This document shows positions 38,142 through 48,092 of a stretch of DNA of 64,000 bases, one piece after another. The notes beneath the pieces were generated by a model that ran no database searches, was not told the DNA's origin, and was given only the letters and a program-made list of their open reading frames with translations. The stretch comes from Haemophilus parainfluenzae (lineage in GTDB: Bacteria > Pseudomonadota > Gammaproteobacteria > Enterobacterales > Pasteurellaceae), in NCBI RefSeq assembly GCF_003252795.1, contig NZ_QEPQ01000001.1, forward strand, positions 310,001 through 374,000, given 5' to 3'. Within the stretch, counting starts at the first letter, position 1. Every line of letters begins with the position of its first letter. The translations under genes and the position numbers were made by a program.

Positions 38142-39539
38142 ATGAATTCTCGTCTTTTTTCTCAATACCGTATTGATATTCAAAAACTTATCCGAATTGC
38201 GACACCTATCGGTCTTGCCCAGTTAGCTCAAACTGGCATGGGCACCGTGGATGTGATTATGGCAGGGCGTGTGAGCTCGGCTGATGTAAGCGGTGTCGGT
38301 ATTGGTGCCTCCATTTGGCTACCTTTGGTGCTTTTCGGTCAAGGCTTATTACTCGCCTTGCCACCAACAATTTCCTATTTAAATGGATCTGGGCAGCGCC
38401 ATCGCATTGCTCACCAAGTGAGACAAGGCCTTTGGATTTCATTTTTAGTGATGATTCCCCTTGCACTCATCATCTATCACAATGATTTCATATTACAGTT
38501 TATGAATATGGATGCCCACATGGCAGATGTGACGATGAATTATTTGCGTGCGATGGTGTGGGGCTTGCCTGCCTATTTATTGCTGATTAATTTCCGCTGT
38601 TTGAATGATGGCATTGCTAAGACCAAACCGGCCATGGTGATTACCTTCATGGGGTTAATGCTGAACATTCCACTGAATTATATGTTTATTTATGGCAAAT
38701 TTGGTGCACCGGCATTAGGTGGTGTCGGTTGTGGTGTGGCAACGGCCATTGTCAACTGGGCGATGGCAATCTTGATGATTAGCTATTCTGCCAAAAACTA
38801 TAACGAACGTAGTTTGAAAGTCTTTGAAAAGATTATTGAAAAGCCAGACATCAAAACACTGAAAAAATTGACCGCACTTGGCTTGCCTATTGCCATTGCG
38901 CTGTGCAGTGAAGTCTCACTCTTTGCATTAAGTAGTTTATTACTTTCCCCATTAGGCGCAGATGTGGTCGCCAGCCACCAAATTGCCTTAAATACTAGTG
39001 CCGTAGCCTTTATGTTCCCAATGTCTATTGCCATGGCTGCAACCATTTTAGTGGCGCAAGAACTGGGTAATCATGCACCACAAAAAGCCAAAATCATGGC
39101 TCATGCAGCTATTATTCTTGGCTTGATTGTGGCAAGTGTATTGGCGTTGGTGATTTGGGTATTTAGTGCAGAGATTGCCGCATTAATTGTAGGCGATAAT
39201 GCCACCGTTATTGCTCTTTCAGGCAGCTTATTAGCGATGGCAGCGATTTATCAATTTTCAGATTCAGTGCAAGTCGTCGTGAGCGGTATTTTACGTGGCT
39301 ATAAAGACACTAAAATTATCCTTTATATCACGTTACTTGCTTATTGGGGCGTAGGTATCCCTGTTGGTTATATTCTTTCCCGCACGGATTGGATTGTTCC
39401 AAGCATTGGCGCAAAAGGTTTCTGGGTCGCGTTTATTATTGCATTAACCATTGCTGCAGCTTTACTCTTTATGCGGATGCGAAAAATCCAATCACAACCT
39501 GATGAAGCCATTATTCAACAGTTAGAAAGATTGAAATAG
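38142..39539 (+). CDS. norM: MATE-family multidrug/Na+ antiporter, NorM/MdtK type
   Basis: 465 residues from the ATG at 38142; the open frame upstream lies over ribE. Twelve predicted helices in two MatE repeats, starting [25 protein letters not shown], the classic NorM opening. Exports cationic drugs such as fluoroquinolones and ethidium in exchange for Na+ or H+. Placed divergently from ribE as in H. influenzae. An uptake core is embedded at about 38870. Confidence 0.92.
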   Translation: MNSRLFSQYRIDIQKLIRIATPIGLAQLAQTGMGTVDVIMAGRVSSADVSGVGIGASIWLPLVLFGQGLLLALPPTISYLNGSGQRHRIAHQVRQGLWISFLVMIPLALIIYHNDFILQFMNMDAHMADVTMNYLRAMVWGLPAYLLLINFRCLNDGIAKTKPAMVITFMGLMLNIPLNYMFIYGKFGAPALGGVGCGVATAIVNWAMAILMISYSAKNYNERSLKVFEKIIEKPDIKTLKKLTALGLPIAIALCSEVSLFALSSLLLSPLGADVVASHQIALNTSAVAFMFPMSIAMAATILVAQELGNHAPQKAKIMAHAAIILGLIVASVLALVIWVFSAEIAALIVGDNATVIALSGSLLAMAAIYQFSDSVQVVVSGILRGYKDTKIILYITLLAYWGVGIPVGYILSRTDWIVPSIGAKGFWVAFIIALTIAAALLFMRMRKIQSQPDEAIIQQLERLK

Positions 39540-39546
39540 TTAAAGT

Positions 39547-39578
39547 AAAAAGTGCGGTCGAATTTGACCGCACTTTTT
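39547..39578. terminator. Bidirectional uptake-core terminator after norM
   Basis: AAAAAGTGCGGTC (39547-39559) pairs with GACCGCACTTTTT (39566-39578). Marks the left edge of the accessory-looking segment. Confidence 0.82.
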
Positions 39579-39605
39579 ATTCTTGAATTTAAAATTAGAT
39601 GCTTT

Positions 39606-39956
39606 TTAAACTTCTCTATACCCTTCATATTCCCAATCAAAATATTTTTGTAACTGAATAACAATATCATCCCAGGTTTCCCCTGATATACTATTTATCA
39701 TGAGTGACAAATAATTTTCTATGTCATCTAATGTTTTCAGAGCAACAACCATTCCTTTATTTATCACCAAGACCTTTTCTCTTTGCACCATTCCTACATT
39801 AAAAACATTAGTATAAAAATAGTCACTCCCAGAATTTCCTTTTGTTCCTATTGCTAATGTTAAATTTAAGCAATAAGCTGGCTTAAGAACTAGTAAGGAT
39901 GCCTCATCCCTCGTTGAAAAGCCATAATCAATCCATTTTAAATCAGCTATAAGCAT
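39606..39956 (-). CDS. Imm8-like immunity protein (orphan)
   Basis: 116 residues, preceded by AGGGGAAG. Recognised by pattern: an N-terminal part ending in a beta strand with AIGTKGNSGSDYFYTNVFN, a middle helix, and a C-terminal SGETWDDIVIQLQKYFDWEYEGY, the layout of the Immunity protein 8 family found beside polymorphic toxins (family recalled, not searched). Such proteins neutralise a cognate toxin in the cytoplasm. No toxin, Rhs or contact-dependent inhibition gene is in this window, so it would be an orphan giving protection against neighbours' toxins. Base composition is more AT-rich than flanking genes. Confidence 0.6.
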   Translation of the reverse strand: MLIADLKWIDYGFSTRDEASLLVLKPAYCLNLTLAIGTKGNSGSDYFYTNVFNVGMVQREKVLVINKGMVVALKTLDDIENYLSLMINSISGETWDDIVIQLQKYFDWEYEGYREV

Positions 39957-40016
39957 TTACTTCCCCTATGAACTCTAAACTATACGTTTTATAAATGAAA
40001 ACTTATCAACAAGCAA

Positions 40017-40313
40017 TTAAAAACTAACATCAGAAAATTTATGCCATTTAAAAGTAAAAAATAATTTGTACAGAGTACTTTCAAACACAAATATAAAGTG
40101 CTCCATCATGCTATTTTGTTTTTTTTTAGTCGTTAGAAATATAATAGGAAGAATGAGGATATGAAGTTTCAAACTTGCTACTATTGACTCTTTTGCTAGA
40201 AGAACATAATTTATGTTCTTAACTACTGCATCAAATTGTACATAAAAAATAGCCACAAAATAAATCAAAGAAAAAACAAGAATACTAGTAAAATATCCAA
40301 AAACATATTTCAT
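40017..40313 (-). CDS. Small membrane protein, unrecognised
   Basis: 98 residues. Two clear hydrophobic segments (about 3-26 and 51-62) separated by a polar loop, then a Lys-rich turn and an aromatic tail (FKWHKF). AAAGG lies about 10 bp before the ATG. No family recognised. It stands between the glycosyltransferase and the Imm8-like gene on the same strand, AT-rich like both. It could be a membrane immunity protein, a holin-like protein or a decayed remnant; nothing in the sequence decides this. Confidence 0.45.
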   Translation of the reverse strand: MKYVFGYFTSILVFSLIYFVAIFYVQFDAVVKNINYVLLAKESIVASLKLHILILPIIFLTTKKKQNSMMEHFIFVFESTLYKLFFTFKWHKFSDVSF

Positions 40314-40585
40314 TATTCTATTACCTTTGAGCCAGTCATATTCTCAGTGAAAAAATCATATTTTCTCTATTGAAGATAAATTCAATCTAATCTATTACTC
40401 CAGTAAAAAATAACGCTTTATCCAGTAAACTAATTGTGTTAGTAATGTTAAAATAATCGCTCTTTTAAAAATAAAATAAAATTACTCATTCCCTCACTAT
40501 TTTTTAATTTATCAATTAATAGTATAAGTTTTCAAATAATATCATCAAAAGTTAAAAGTATAGGCAAGTTTAACTACACTTCATA
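40314..40585. other. Non-coding AT-rich gap in the accessory segment
   Basis: About 270 bp with no ORF, tRNA, hairpin terminator or uptake core that I can see; very A/T-rich. It may hold the promoter of the 98-residue gene or be a relic of lost genes. Confidence 0.5.
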
Positions 40586-41434
40586 CTATTCCTTTGCCCA
40601 TGGTCTTTTATAATCATGCATTTCGATATTTTTAAGACACATATTTTTCAATATAGCTTCTCCGAGTTGATTGTTTAGTTCATCTGATAAGGAGTACTCT
40701 GATAAAAAGGTTTCTAGATTAAAGAATTTTTCAAAATCAATTTGATAATTAACTGTATATCTACCAGTTCCTCTTCCTTTTAAACCTAATTCACTTAACT
40801 TCTGATATACTCTTCTATCATTACCCCATCCAGAATACCAAGCTTTAGGAAGTTCAAAAGCAATCTCCCTAGGAATTGCATAGCAATTAACATCAATAAA
40901 TGATTGAAAATTATTGAGATTATATTCTAAAACTGTACTTCTCTCCCCTATTTTCAGATCAAATCTAATAAAGCCTTTAGCACTCCAATACCCTAATGAC
41001 TCTAGATCATCTAAACAAATAAAACGCCCATCCGATAAATAAAATGCCCGTAAAGAATAAGCAAAATCAGCACCTAAAGCAATTTCATGAACCAAACTTT
41101 CTATATGGTCCTTCCTTACCCAATTATCATCATCTAAATAACAGATTATATCTTCTGATACTAAGAATGGAGCAATTGCATTAATTGAACTATTAAACAT
41201 TTGATTTTTACCCGTATTCATTGGCAAATAAATAGGAATAACATCCGGATATTTATCTAAAATAGTTTTCGCCTTATACCGAAAGTCTTCTCCATCTACA
41301 AAAATATAATGCTTACATGGGTAAGATTGATTTTTGATACTTTCAATTGTTCTCTCTAACTCATCACGGCCAATTGTTGCAGTAATTACAGCTACAGTTA
41401 GTTGATTAGTTTGCTGGTTAATTAGTTGATTCAT
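40586..41434 (-). CDS. Family 2 glycosyltransferase (GT-A fold)
   Basis: 282 residues from the ATG at 41434 (GGAA upstream). GT-A features: VAVITATIGRDELERTIESI at the N-terminus (nucleotide-sugar binding), CKHYIFVDGEDF, and the metal-binding acidic motif LDDDNW (Asp101-103). No membrane helix. Family 2 enzymes of this kind add sugars to lipooligosaccharide or other surface glycans; substrate unknown. It stands alone, not in a glycan operon. The first codons after ATG are a degenerate tetranucleotide-like tract encoding NQLINQQTNQL, reminiscent of phase-variable Haemophilus glycosyltransferases. The gene is AT-rich and lacks uptake cores, suggesting later acquisition. Confidence 0.8.
   Translation of the reverse strand: MNQLINQQTNQLTVAVITATIGRDELERTIESIKNQSYPCKHYIFVDGEDFRYKAKTILDKYPDVIPIYLPMNTGKNQMFNSSINAIAPFLVSEDIICYLDDDNWVRKDHIESLVHEIALGADFAYSLRAFYLSDGRFICLDDLESLGYWSAKGFIRFDLKIGERSTVLEYNLNNFQSFIDVNCYAIPREIAFELPKAWYSGWGNDRRVYQKLSELGLKGRGTGRYTVNYQIDFEKFFNLETFLSEYSLSDELNNQLGEAILKNMCLKNIEMHDYKRPWAKE
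41396..41431 (-). repeat. Degenerate tetranucleotide/octanucleotide tract at glycosyltransferase start
   Basis: Directly behind the ATG, nine tetramers read AATC AACT AATT AACC, then AGCA AACT AATC AACT AACT; as octamers, AATCAACT recurs with decay. 36 bp, in frame with no stop. Confidence 0.45.
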
Positions 41435-41487
41435 TGATATATTCCATATTACTATCACATCATATTATCAAAATTTAGTTAATTTTA

Positions 41488-41496
41488 ACCGCACTT
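41488..41496 (-). repeat. DNA uptake signal core before rng
   Basis: ACCGCACTT, followed by TT. It marks the right edge of the uptake-core-free accessory segment. Confidence 0.75.
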
Positions 41497-41503
41497 TTGT
41501 CTT

Positions 41504-42979
41504 TTACATCACCACCACATCAAACTGTTCTTGGTTGTAGTACTGCTCGGTTTTAACTTGAACTTGTTTGCTAATGAACATTTCTATCTCTGGCAATAAA
41601 CCGTGCGATTCTTCTTTGATTAAGTAATCTGCCACGGCTGGAGAGGCATAAACCACAAATTGTTCACTCGAGAATAAGTGGTTAACGCGAATGATCTCTC
41701 GCATAATTTCATAGCATACCGTTTCGACGGTTTTCACACGCCCACGACCTTGACAAGTTGGGCATTCATCACACAAAACGTGTTCTAAACTTTCGCGTGT
41801 GCGTTTACGAGTCATTTCCACTAAACCAAGTTGAGTAAAACCATTTACATTGGTTTTTACGCGATCTTTCGATAGAGCTTCTTCCAAGGATTCAATCACG
41901 CGATTGCGATGCTCATCGGTTTGCATATCAATAAAATCAATAATGATAATACCGCCTAAATTACGCAGTTGTAGCTGCTGTGCAATGGCTTTAGTGGCTT
42001 CAATATTGGTGTTAAAAATCGTTTCATCTAAATTTCGATGACCAACGAATGCACCGGTATTGATATCAATAGTCGTCATGGCTTCAGTTTGCTCAATAAT
42101 GAGATAGCCGCCTGATTTTAAATTCACGCGTTTTTCAAGTGCATTTTGAATACCACGTTCTACACCATAAATATCAAAGATCGGCTGACTTCCCGTATAA
42201 AGCATTAATTTTTCACTTAATTCAGGCATAAATTCATCGGTAAATTCTTTAACTTCGTTAAAACAAAGTTTGGAATCAATATGAATTTTCTCTAAATTAG
42301 CACCAATAAAATCACGCAAAATACGTTGTGGTAATGCGGGTTCGCCATAAATTTTAGAACGGGTTGGATATTTGCCTTTACGCTCAAGCACTTTACGCCA
42401 TAAACGTTTTAAAAATTCCGCATCTTGGCGTAACTCTTCTTCTGTTGCGCCTTCGGTGGCGGTACGAATAATAAAGCCGCCTAACTCATCACAAAAAGGC
42501 TCAACAAGCGCTTTTAATCTTGCGCGCTCTTCTTCACTTTCAATGCGTTGTGAAACACCAACATGGCTATTTTCCGGCATAAAGACGAGATAACGAGAAG
42601 GCAATGTAATATCGGTAGTTAATCTTGCACCTTTAGTGCCCAAAGGATCTTTTACCACTTGTACCACGATATCCTGCCCCTCGCGGACGAGTTCAGAAAT
42701 GCTTTTTGCTCGGAATTGCTTTTGTTCGTTCACATCCACACACTCGGTATGTGAGACAATATCGGAAGCATGTAAAAATGCCGCTTTTTCTAAACCGATA
42801 TCCACAAACGCGGACTGCATCCCCGGTAAAACACGGGTTACTCGCCCTTTATAAATATTCCCCACGATGCCACGTTTGGCTTGACGTTCAATATGAACCT
42901 CTTTTAAAACACCCGTTTCCACTAGCGCAACGCGGGTTTCATTGGGCGTAACATTCATTAATAATTCAACAGAATTCAT
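41504..42979 (-). CDS. rng: Ribonuclease G
   Basis: 491 residues, the RNase G length (no RNase E C-terminal scaffold). N-terminal S1 domain (about 38-125: GIVGNIYKGRVTRVLPGMQSAF), 5' sensor/RNase H-like region, catalytic Asp in MTTIDINTGAF and IIIDFIDM, and the zinc-link CDECPTCQGRG. Matures 16S rRNA 5' ends and degrades some mRNAs. Divergent from putP. Confidence 0.96.
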   Translation of the reverse strand: MNSVELLMNVTPNETRVALVETGVLKEVHIERQAKRGIVGNIYKGRVTRVLPGMQSAFVDIGLEKAAFLHASDIVSHTECVDVNEQKQFRAKSISELVREGQDIVVQVVKDPLGTKGARLTTDITLPSRYLVFMPENSHVGVSQRIESEEERARLKALVEPFCDELGGFIIRTATEGATEEELRQDAEFLKRLWRKVLERKGKYPTRSKIYGEPALPQRILRDFIGANLEKIHIDSKLCFNEVKEFTDEFMPELSEKLMLYTGSQPIFDIYGVERGIQNALEKRVNLKSGGYLIIEQTEAMTTIDINTGAFVGHRNLDETIFNTNIEATKAIAQQLQLRNLGGIIIIDFIDMQTDEHRNRVIESLEEALSKDRVKTNVNGFTQLGLVEMTRKRTRESLEHVLCDECPTCQGRGRVKTVETVCYEIMREIIRVNHLFSSEQFVVYASPAVADYLIKEESHGLLPEIEMFISKQVQVKTEQYYNQEQFDVVVM

Positions 42980-43096
42980 TTTTTCGACCTTAGTTTTAAT
43001 GGTATAAGTCTATCGAAAAGGAAAATAGAATAATAGACCCAAATAAGGTAAAATATGACCTTTCTCAAATTTTCATGACTTTTTTTGGGGTATTTA

Positions 43097-44611
43097 ATGT
43101 TTGGTTTAGACCCAACACTTATTACTTTTAGTATTTATATTTTCGGCATGATTTTAATCGGTGTCCTTGCCTATTATTATACAAACAACTTATCCGATTA
43201 TATTTTAGGCGGCCGTAAACTCGGAAGTTTTGTGACCGCCATGTCTGCAGGCGCATCTGATATGTCCGGCTGGTTATTAATGGGCTTGCCAGGTGCGGTG
43301 TATGTGTCTGGACTGGTTGAAGGTTGGATCGCCATTGGTTTAATCCTCGGAGCTTATTTTAACTGGTTACTCGTAGCTGGTCGTTTACGGATCTATACCG
43401 AATTTAACAACAATGCACTCACATTACCGGAATATTTCCACCATCGCTTTGGCACATCACATAATCTCTTAAAAATTGTGTCTGCAACAATCATCCTAGT
43501 ATTCTTCACCATTTATTGTGGTTCCGGTGTGGTTGCAGGGGCGAAATTATTCCAAAACCTATTCTCAGTCGACTATTCCACCGCCATTTGGTACGGCGCA
43601 TTAGCGACCATCGTCTATACCTTTATCGGTGGATTTTTAGCCGTAAGCTGGACGGATACCATTCAAGCTACATTAATGATTTTTGCACTGATTTTAACGC
43701 CTCTCTTTATCTTTTTAAGTTTGGGTGATGCATCACAATTTACTGAAGTGCTACATCAAGCAGAAATCGCAGCAAATAAAGACTTTACCGATTTATTTAG
43801 TTCTACTACACCATTAGGTTTATTAAGTTTAGCGGCTTGGGGCTTAGGTTATTTTGGTCAACCGCATATCCTTGCGCGCTTTATGGCTGCTTACTCGGTG
43901 AAATCTCTCATTAAAGCACGCCGCATCAGTATGACATGGATGGTGATTTGTCTTGCCGGTGCAATTGGTATTGGCTTCTTCGGTATTCCTTATTTCTTTG
44001 CTAACCCCAATGTAGCTGGCGTGGTAAATAATGAACCAGAACAAGTCTTTATTGAACTGGCTAAATTGCTCTTTAATCCATGGATTGCCGGTATTCTACT
44101 CTCTGCGATTTTAGCGGCAGTAATGAGTACACTTTCCGCTCAATTATTAATTTCTTCAAGTTCTATCACTGAGGATTTTTATAAAGGTTTTATTCGTCCA
44201 AAAGCTTCTGAAAAAGAATTAGTTTGGCTAGGTCGTGCAATGGTTTTAGTTATCGCGGGCATTGCGATTTGGATTGCACAAGATGAAAACAGCAAAGTAT
44301 TAAAACTCGTTGAATTTGCCTGGGCGGGCTTTGGTTCTGCATTTGGTCCTGTCGTGCTTTTCTCCTTATTCTGGAAACGCATGACTTCATCAGCAGCGAT
44401 GGCTGGCATGGTTGTCGGTGCAGTGGTTGTCTTTGCTTGGAAATCGGTGATTCCTGAAACCAGTGAATGGTTTAATGTCTATGAAATGATCCCAGGATTC
44501 ATCCTTGCTAGCTTGGCGATTATTGTGGTTTCTCTCCTTTCCGCAGAACCTGAAAATGAAGTTAAAGAAACCTTTGAGAAAGCAGAAAAAGCCTATAAGG
44601 AAGCAAAATAA
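43097..44611 (+). CDS. putP: Sodium/proline symporter PutP
   Basis: 504 residues from the ATG at 43097, with GGGG about 7 bp upstream. Sodium:solute symporter family with about 13 helices; [28 protein letters not shown] carries the PutP Na+/proline site (Ser/Asp in helix II), and [17 protein letters not shown] is the family signature in helix VIII-IX. Imports proline with Na+. The stop overlaps the cmoB start (TAATG). Confidence 0.94.
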   Translation: MFGLDPTLITFSIYIFGMILIGVLAYYYTNNLSDYILGGRKLGSFVTAMSAGASDMSGWLLMGLPGAVYVSGLVEGWIAIGLILGAYFNWLLVAGRLRIYTEFNNNALTLPEYFHHRFGTSHNLLKIVSATIILVFFTIYCGSGVVAGAKLFQNLFSVDYSTAIWYGALATIVYTFIGGFLAVSWTDTIQATLMIFALILTPLFIFLSLGDASQFTEVLHQAEIAANKDFTDLFSSTTPLGLLSLAAWGLGYFGQPHILARFMAAYSVKSLIKARRISMTWMVICLAGAIGIGFFGIPYFFANPNVAGVVNNEPEQVFIELAKLLFNPWIAGILLSAILAAVMSTLSAQLLISSSSITEDFYKGFIRPKASEKELVWLGRAMVLVIAGIAIWIAQDENSKVLKLVEFAWAGFGSAFGPVVLFSLFWKRMTSSAAMAGMVVGAVVVFAWKSVIPETSEWFNVYEMIPGFILASLAIIVVSLLSAEPENEVKETFEKAEKAYKEAK

Positions 44612-45576
44612 TGATTGATTTTCGTCCTTTTTATCAACAAATCGCCACCACGAATTTATCTGCTTGGCTAGAAACATTGCCTTTGCAGTTAAAAGAATGG
44701 GAAAAACAAACCCATGGTGATTATGCAAAATGGTCAAAAATCGTGGACTTTCTCCCTGATTTGCAGGCAGATACTATCGATTTAAAAAATGCGGTGAAAT
44801 CTGACCGCACTTCCCCACTTTCAGAGGGCGAAAAACAACGTATTATCCATCATTTGAAACAATTGATGCCATGGCGAAAAGGACCTTATCATTTATTTGG
44901 TATTCACGTGGATTGTGAATGGCGTTCTGATTTCAAATGGGATCGTGTTTTGCCTCATCTTGCACCATTAAAAGATCGTACCATTTTAGATGTGGGCTGC
45001 GGTAGCGGCTACCATATGTGGCGAATGGTTGGTGAAGGCGCAAAAATGGTCGTTGGTATTGATCCTACTGAGCTTTTTCTTTGCCAATTTGAAGCAGTTC
45101 GAAAATTACTAAATAACGATCGTCGAGCTAACTTAATCCCATTAGGTATTGAAGAAATGCAACCACTTGCGGCATTTGATACCGTGTTCTCAATGGGCGT
45201 GCTTTATCATCGTAAATCACCGCTCGATCATCTCTCGCAGCTAAAAAATCAATTGGTAAAAGGTGGCGAATTGGTGTTAGAAACCTTAGTGGTTGATGGT
45301 GATGCCAATACGGTCTTAGTGCCCTCAGATCGCTATGCAAAAATGAAGAACGTGTATTTTATTCCTTCCGTTGCCGCACTCATTAATTGGTTGGAAAAGG
45401 TCGGTTTTACTAATGTGCGTTGTGTGGATGTCGCCACCACGACATTAGAAGAACAGCGTAAAACGGATTGGTTAGAAAATGAAAGTTTGATTGATTTCTT
45501 AGATCCAAACGATCACAGTAAAACCATCGAAGGCTATCAAGCCCCAACTCGCGCAGTGATTTTAGCCAATAAATAA
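44611..45576 (+). CDS. cmoB: tRNA U34 carboxymethyltransferase CmoB
   Basis: 321 residues. SAM-dependent fold with [15 protein letters not shown] and the carboxy-SAM enzyme signature [16 protein letters not shown]. Uses carboxy-S-adenosylmethionine (made by CmoA) to form cmo5U34 in tRNAs. Translation is probably coupled to putP through the one-base overlap, an unusual functional pairing. cmoA is not in the window. Confidence 0.95.
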   Translation: MIDFRPFYQQIATTNLSAWLETLPLQLKEWEKQTHGDYAKWSKIVDFLPDLQADTIDLKNAVKSDRTSPLSEGEKQRIIHHLKQLMPWRKGPYHLFGIHVDCEWRSDFKWDRVLPHLAPLKDRTILDVGCGSGYHMWRMVGEGAKMVVGIDPTELFLCQFEAVRKLLNNDRRANLIPLGIEEMQPLAAFDTVFSMGVLYHRKSPLDHLSQLKNQLVKGGELVLETLVVDGDANTVLVPSDRYAKMKNVYFIPSVAALINWLEKVGFTNVRCVDVATTTLEEQRKTDWLENESLIDFLDPNDHSKTIEGYQAPTRAVILANK

Positions 45577-45588
45577 TGGTTTAAATAA

Positions 45589-45629
45589 AAAGTGCGGTCA
45601 AAAAATTCCATGTTTTTTGACCGCACTTT
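45589..45629. terminator. Bidirectional uptake-core terminator, cmoB/rlmM
   Basis: AAAGTGCGGTCAAAAA pairs with TTTTTGACCGCACTTT across a short loop between convergent genes. Confidence 0.82.
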
Positions 45630-45635
45630 GCTTTT

Positions 45636-46724
45636 TTATTTTAAAGCAATATGTACCGTAATCTCTTCACGATCATGATACAAATGCTTCGCCTGAATAT
45701 CAAATTCCAGTTCTTTTTCTGCGAACATCACCGCAAGATTTTCTAAACACAACATCACTTCTTGATAACGTTTTTTCATTGGCAATTTCAAATTGAAAAT
45801 AGTTTCTCGGCACCAGCCGTTAATTAACCATTTTCCAATTAAATTCGCAATTCGACTTGGTTGCTCCACCATATCACACACAAGCCAATCAATATGCTTA
45901 CGTTTTGGTGGTTGGAATTTAAATCCATCTTCCGGACAGTGCTCAATTCTGCCGGTATCATGCAAACTTGCCGCCATTTTGCCGTGATCAACCGCATACA
46001 CAAATAAACCACGTTTCACTAATTGATAGGTCCAGCCGCCAGGGCAAGCACCGAGATCAACACCAACCATATTTTCATTCAAACGTTTACTTTCTTCATT
46101 TCGAGGAATAAAGGTTAAAATCGCCTCTTCCAATTTTAAAGTTGAACGGCTTGGTGCATCCGCTGGGAATTTTAAACGTGGGATTCCCATAAAGTGGGTG
46201 GAGTTATTACCAAGATAGGAATACCCCACATAGCAACAATTCGGCTGCGTGAAAAAACAATGCAAAATCTGACCGCGCTTTACATTCGGTTTGCCTTGTA
46301 ACCAACCTTTCTTTTTCAACGCTTGGCGCAACGGCACGGTAAATTTTCGGCAAAATGTCGAAAGCTCCTTGGCTTCATTCGTATCTGCTGTTTCAACAAA
46401 TAGCTCTACTGCTTGCTTAAGATTAATGTCTTCTGCAATTCGTTCATATTGAGCCAAAATTGGCGAAATACGATCTTGAGGATCTAGGTTTTCTAAGAGA
46501 TCTGACACAACGATCATTTGACGTGCAAAAATCAAACGATTAAAAGGGATTTCTCTCGCTAAACGATCTGCATCACCTGGTTGATAGCATTCAAAAATGA
46601 CATAGCCGCTGTTTTCTACTACGCGAGCAAAACCAAATACGCCACGCTCAGAAGCTCGGTCGGTAATTTCTGCGGCCACTTCTTTTTCAAAGCCAATTCG
46701 ACAATATAAGGCTAATTTATTCAT
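45636..46724 (-). CDS. rlmM: 23S rRNA C2498 2'-O-methyltransferase RlmM
   Basis: 362 residues. N-terminal THUMP-like region and C-terminal Rossmann methyltransferase: [16 protein letters not shown] (SAM loop), VYAVDHGKM, and [11 protein letters not shown] with the K-D-K-E set. Modifies C2498 of 23S rRNA. Its start overlaps the gcvA stop by 4 bp, as in H. influenzae, so gcvA and rlmM form one unit. Confidence 0.95.
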   Translation of the reverse strand: MNKLALYCRIGFEKEVAAEITDRASERGVFGFARVVENSGYVIFECYQPGDADRLAREIPFNRLIFARQMIVVSDLLENLDPQDRISPILAQYERIAEDINLKQAVELFVETADTNEAKELSTFCRKFTVPLRQALKKKGWLQGKPNVKRGQILHCFFTQPNCCYVGYSYLGNNSTHFMGIPRLKFPADAPSRSTLKLEEAILTFIPRNEESKRLNENMVGVDLGACPGGWTYQLVKRGLFVYAVDHGKMAASLHDTGRIEHCPEDGFKFQPPKRKHIDWLVCDMVEQPSRIANLIGKWLINGWCRETIFNLKLPMKKRYQEVMLCLENLAVMFAEKELEFDIQAKHLYHDREEITVHIALK

Positions 46725-47611
46725 ATTTTCCCTAATTTTATTGAATCTTTAATCCACGTTCTAAAGGCTTGAATCTGTTCATCATCTAAACGATCTAAAT
46801 GATTGACTACATAGAATGATTTCGGATCCCGTAATTCGGTTGGTAACACAATTTTCAGATGACCATTTTCAATTTCTTGCTGAGCCAAAATACGATTAGC
46901 CAGCACGATACCCTGACCATGAACGGCAGCTTGTAATGCCATAAAGGTATGGCTAAATAATGGACCTTGCTGAATATTCAAATCATCTAATTTGAGATAA
47001 TCTGCCATCGCTTGCCAGTTATCTCGAGTATGTGTGTGAATCAGCGTGTGCTTTTTCAAATCATCTGGACGGCGAACGGGAATTTTCTCAAGCAATGAAG
47101 GTGCCGCCAAAATCACTAAGTTTTCTTCACCTAACCGATCGACTTGTAAATTTTCCCAATCACCTTTGCCATAATAAATGGCAATATCAATTTCTTTATT
47201 TAATAAACCTTCATCTTGATCCACGCCCTTCAAGCGTACTTCAATTTCAGGGTGTTGCTTATTAAAATCACTCAAATGTGGCACAAGCCATTGAATACCA
47301 AAGGTTTGTGGCACACTAATTGCCAAATGTGGCTCTGCTTTAAGTGTTAATAAACGTTCAGTCGCTTCATTTAATTTTCGCAAAACTTTGTTAATATCAA
47401 CAAAATAGGCTTTCCCAAATTCTGTCAATTCGAGTGAACGATTTTTACGTATAAAAAGCTCAACACCTAAAAAATCTTCTAATAATTTTATTTGATGGCT
47501 CACTGCGGCTTGTGTCACAAAAAGTTCATCCGCAGCTTTTGTGAAACTTAAATGTCGTGCAGCTGATTCGAAAGACTTCAATGAATTCAAGGGAGGCAAA
47601 CGTTTATACAT
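46721..47611 (-). CDS. gcvA: LysR-type glycine cleavage regulator GcvA
   Basis: 296 residues from the ATG at 47611 ([15 protein letters not shown], the family start); a start four codons upstream is also possible. N-terminal winged helix with [26 protein letters not shown] and a C-terminal periplasmic-binding-like effector domain. GcvA activates gcvTHP and the sRNA GcvB in response to glycine. It is divergent from gcvB, with a CTAAT dyad between, the conserved arrangement. Confidence 0.92.
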   Translation of the reverse strand: MYKRLPPLNSLKSFESAARHLSFTKAADELFVTQAAVSHQIKLLEDFLGVELFIRKNRSLELTEFGKAYFVDINKVLRKLNEATERLLTLKAEPHLAISVPQTFGIQWLVPHLSDFNKQHPEIEVRLKGVDQDEGLLNKEIDIAIYYGKGDWENLQVDRLGEENLVILAAPSLLEKIPVRRPDDLKKHTLIHTHTRDNWQAMADYLKLDDLNIQQGPLFSHTFMALQAAVHGQGIVLANRILAQQEIENGHLKIVLPTELRDPKSFYVVNHLDRLDDEQIQAFRTWIKDSIKLGKI

Positions 47612-47654
47612 AATTCTTCCCAACGGCTAAATTTTAGTTTATAATGATTAAGAT

Positions 47655-47668
47655 CTAATTCGGATTAG
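47655..47668. promoter_or_regulatory. Putative GcvA operator between gcvA and gcvB
   Basis: CTAAT-TCGG-ATTAG is an inverted repeat of CTAAT, the core reported for GcvA sites in E. coli. It lies 43 bp ahead of the gcvA start and about 80 bp ahead of the gcvB start. Confidence 0.55.
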
Positions 47669-47737
47669 TTTTTTTTATGCGTCAAATAAAAAAACATCAT
47701 TTGTCCTTCCATCACCTTCTACCTACAATACACCCAT

Positions 47738-47910
47738 ACTTAATGATTGGTAATTCCTTACAAGTTAATGAGTTTCAGACTTAAGTATGATGTTGTGTTT
47801 GCATATAGTTCGGTTCTCCGAACTGGAGTAACAATTAAGTTACTCATTTACTTCCTGTATATATTAAACCATTCTGGTTAAGCGCTGCTCATTTCGAGCG
47901 GCGTTTTTTT
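47738..47910 (+). ncRNA. gcvB: GcvB small regulatory RNA
   Basis: About 173 nt. TACAAT (47724-47729) is a -10 placed for a start near 47738. The RNA contains the GU-rich seed ATGATGTTGTGTTTGCAT (GcvB R1), a downstream TTTACTTCCTGTATAT block shared with enterobacterial GcvB, hairpins GTTCGG/CCGAAC and GAGTAAC/GTTACTC, and a terminator CGCTGCTC/GAGCGGCG with seven T. Its position divergent from gcvA is the classic locus. GcvB represses mRNAs of amino-acid and peptide ABC transporters and others; lrp is a known target in enterobacteria. Confidence 0.92.
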
Positions 47911-48092
47911 ATTTCCGCATTCTAACATAAGCAAAATTTTATTTCCTGACCAACTTCACAAATTTAAAAATCCAATAAAAATTTTGAGAAATCACAATAT
48001 TTTTGTGTTTAAAGGTTTTCATAGTTGCCGTTATGGTGTAGATTAACTGCATTTCCATTCATAAAATTATTTATACAAATTAAGGAAGCAAA

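Noticed and set aside
40314-40585. tRNA or mobile-element attachment site in the accessory gap
   Set aside because: No cloverleaf, direct repeat or integrase found; only AT-rich sequence.
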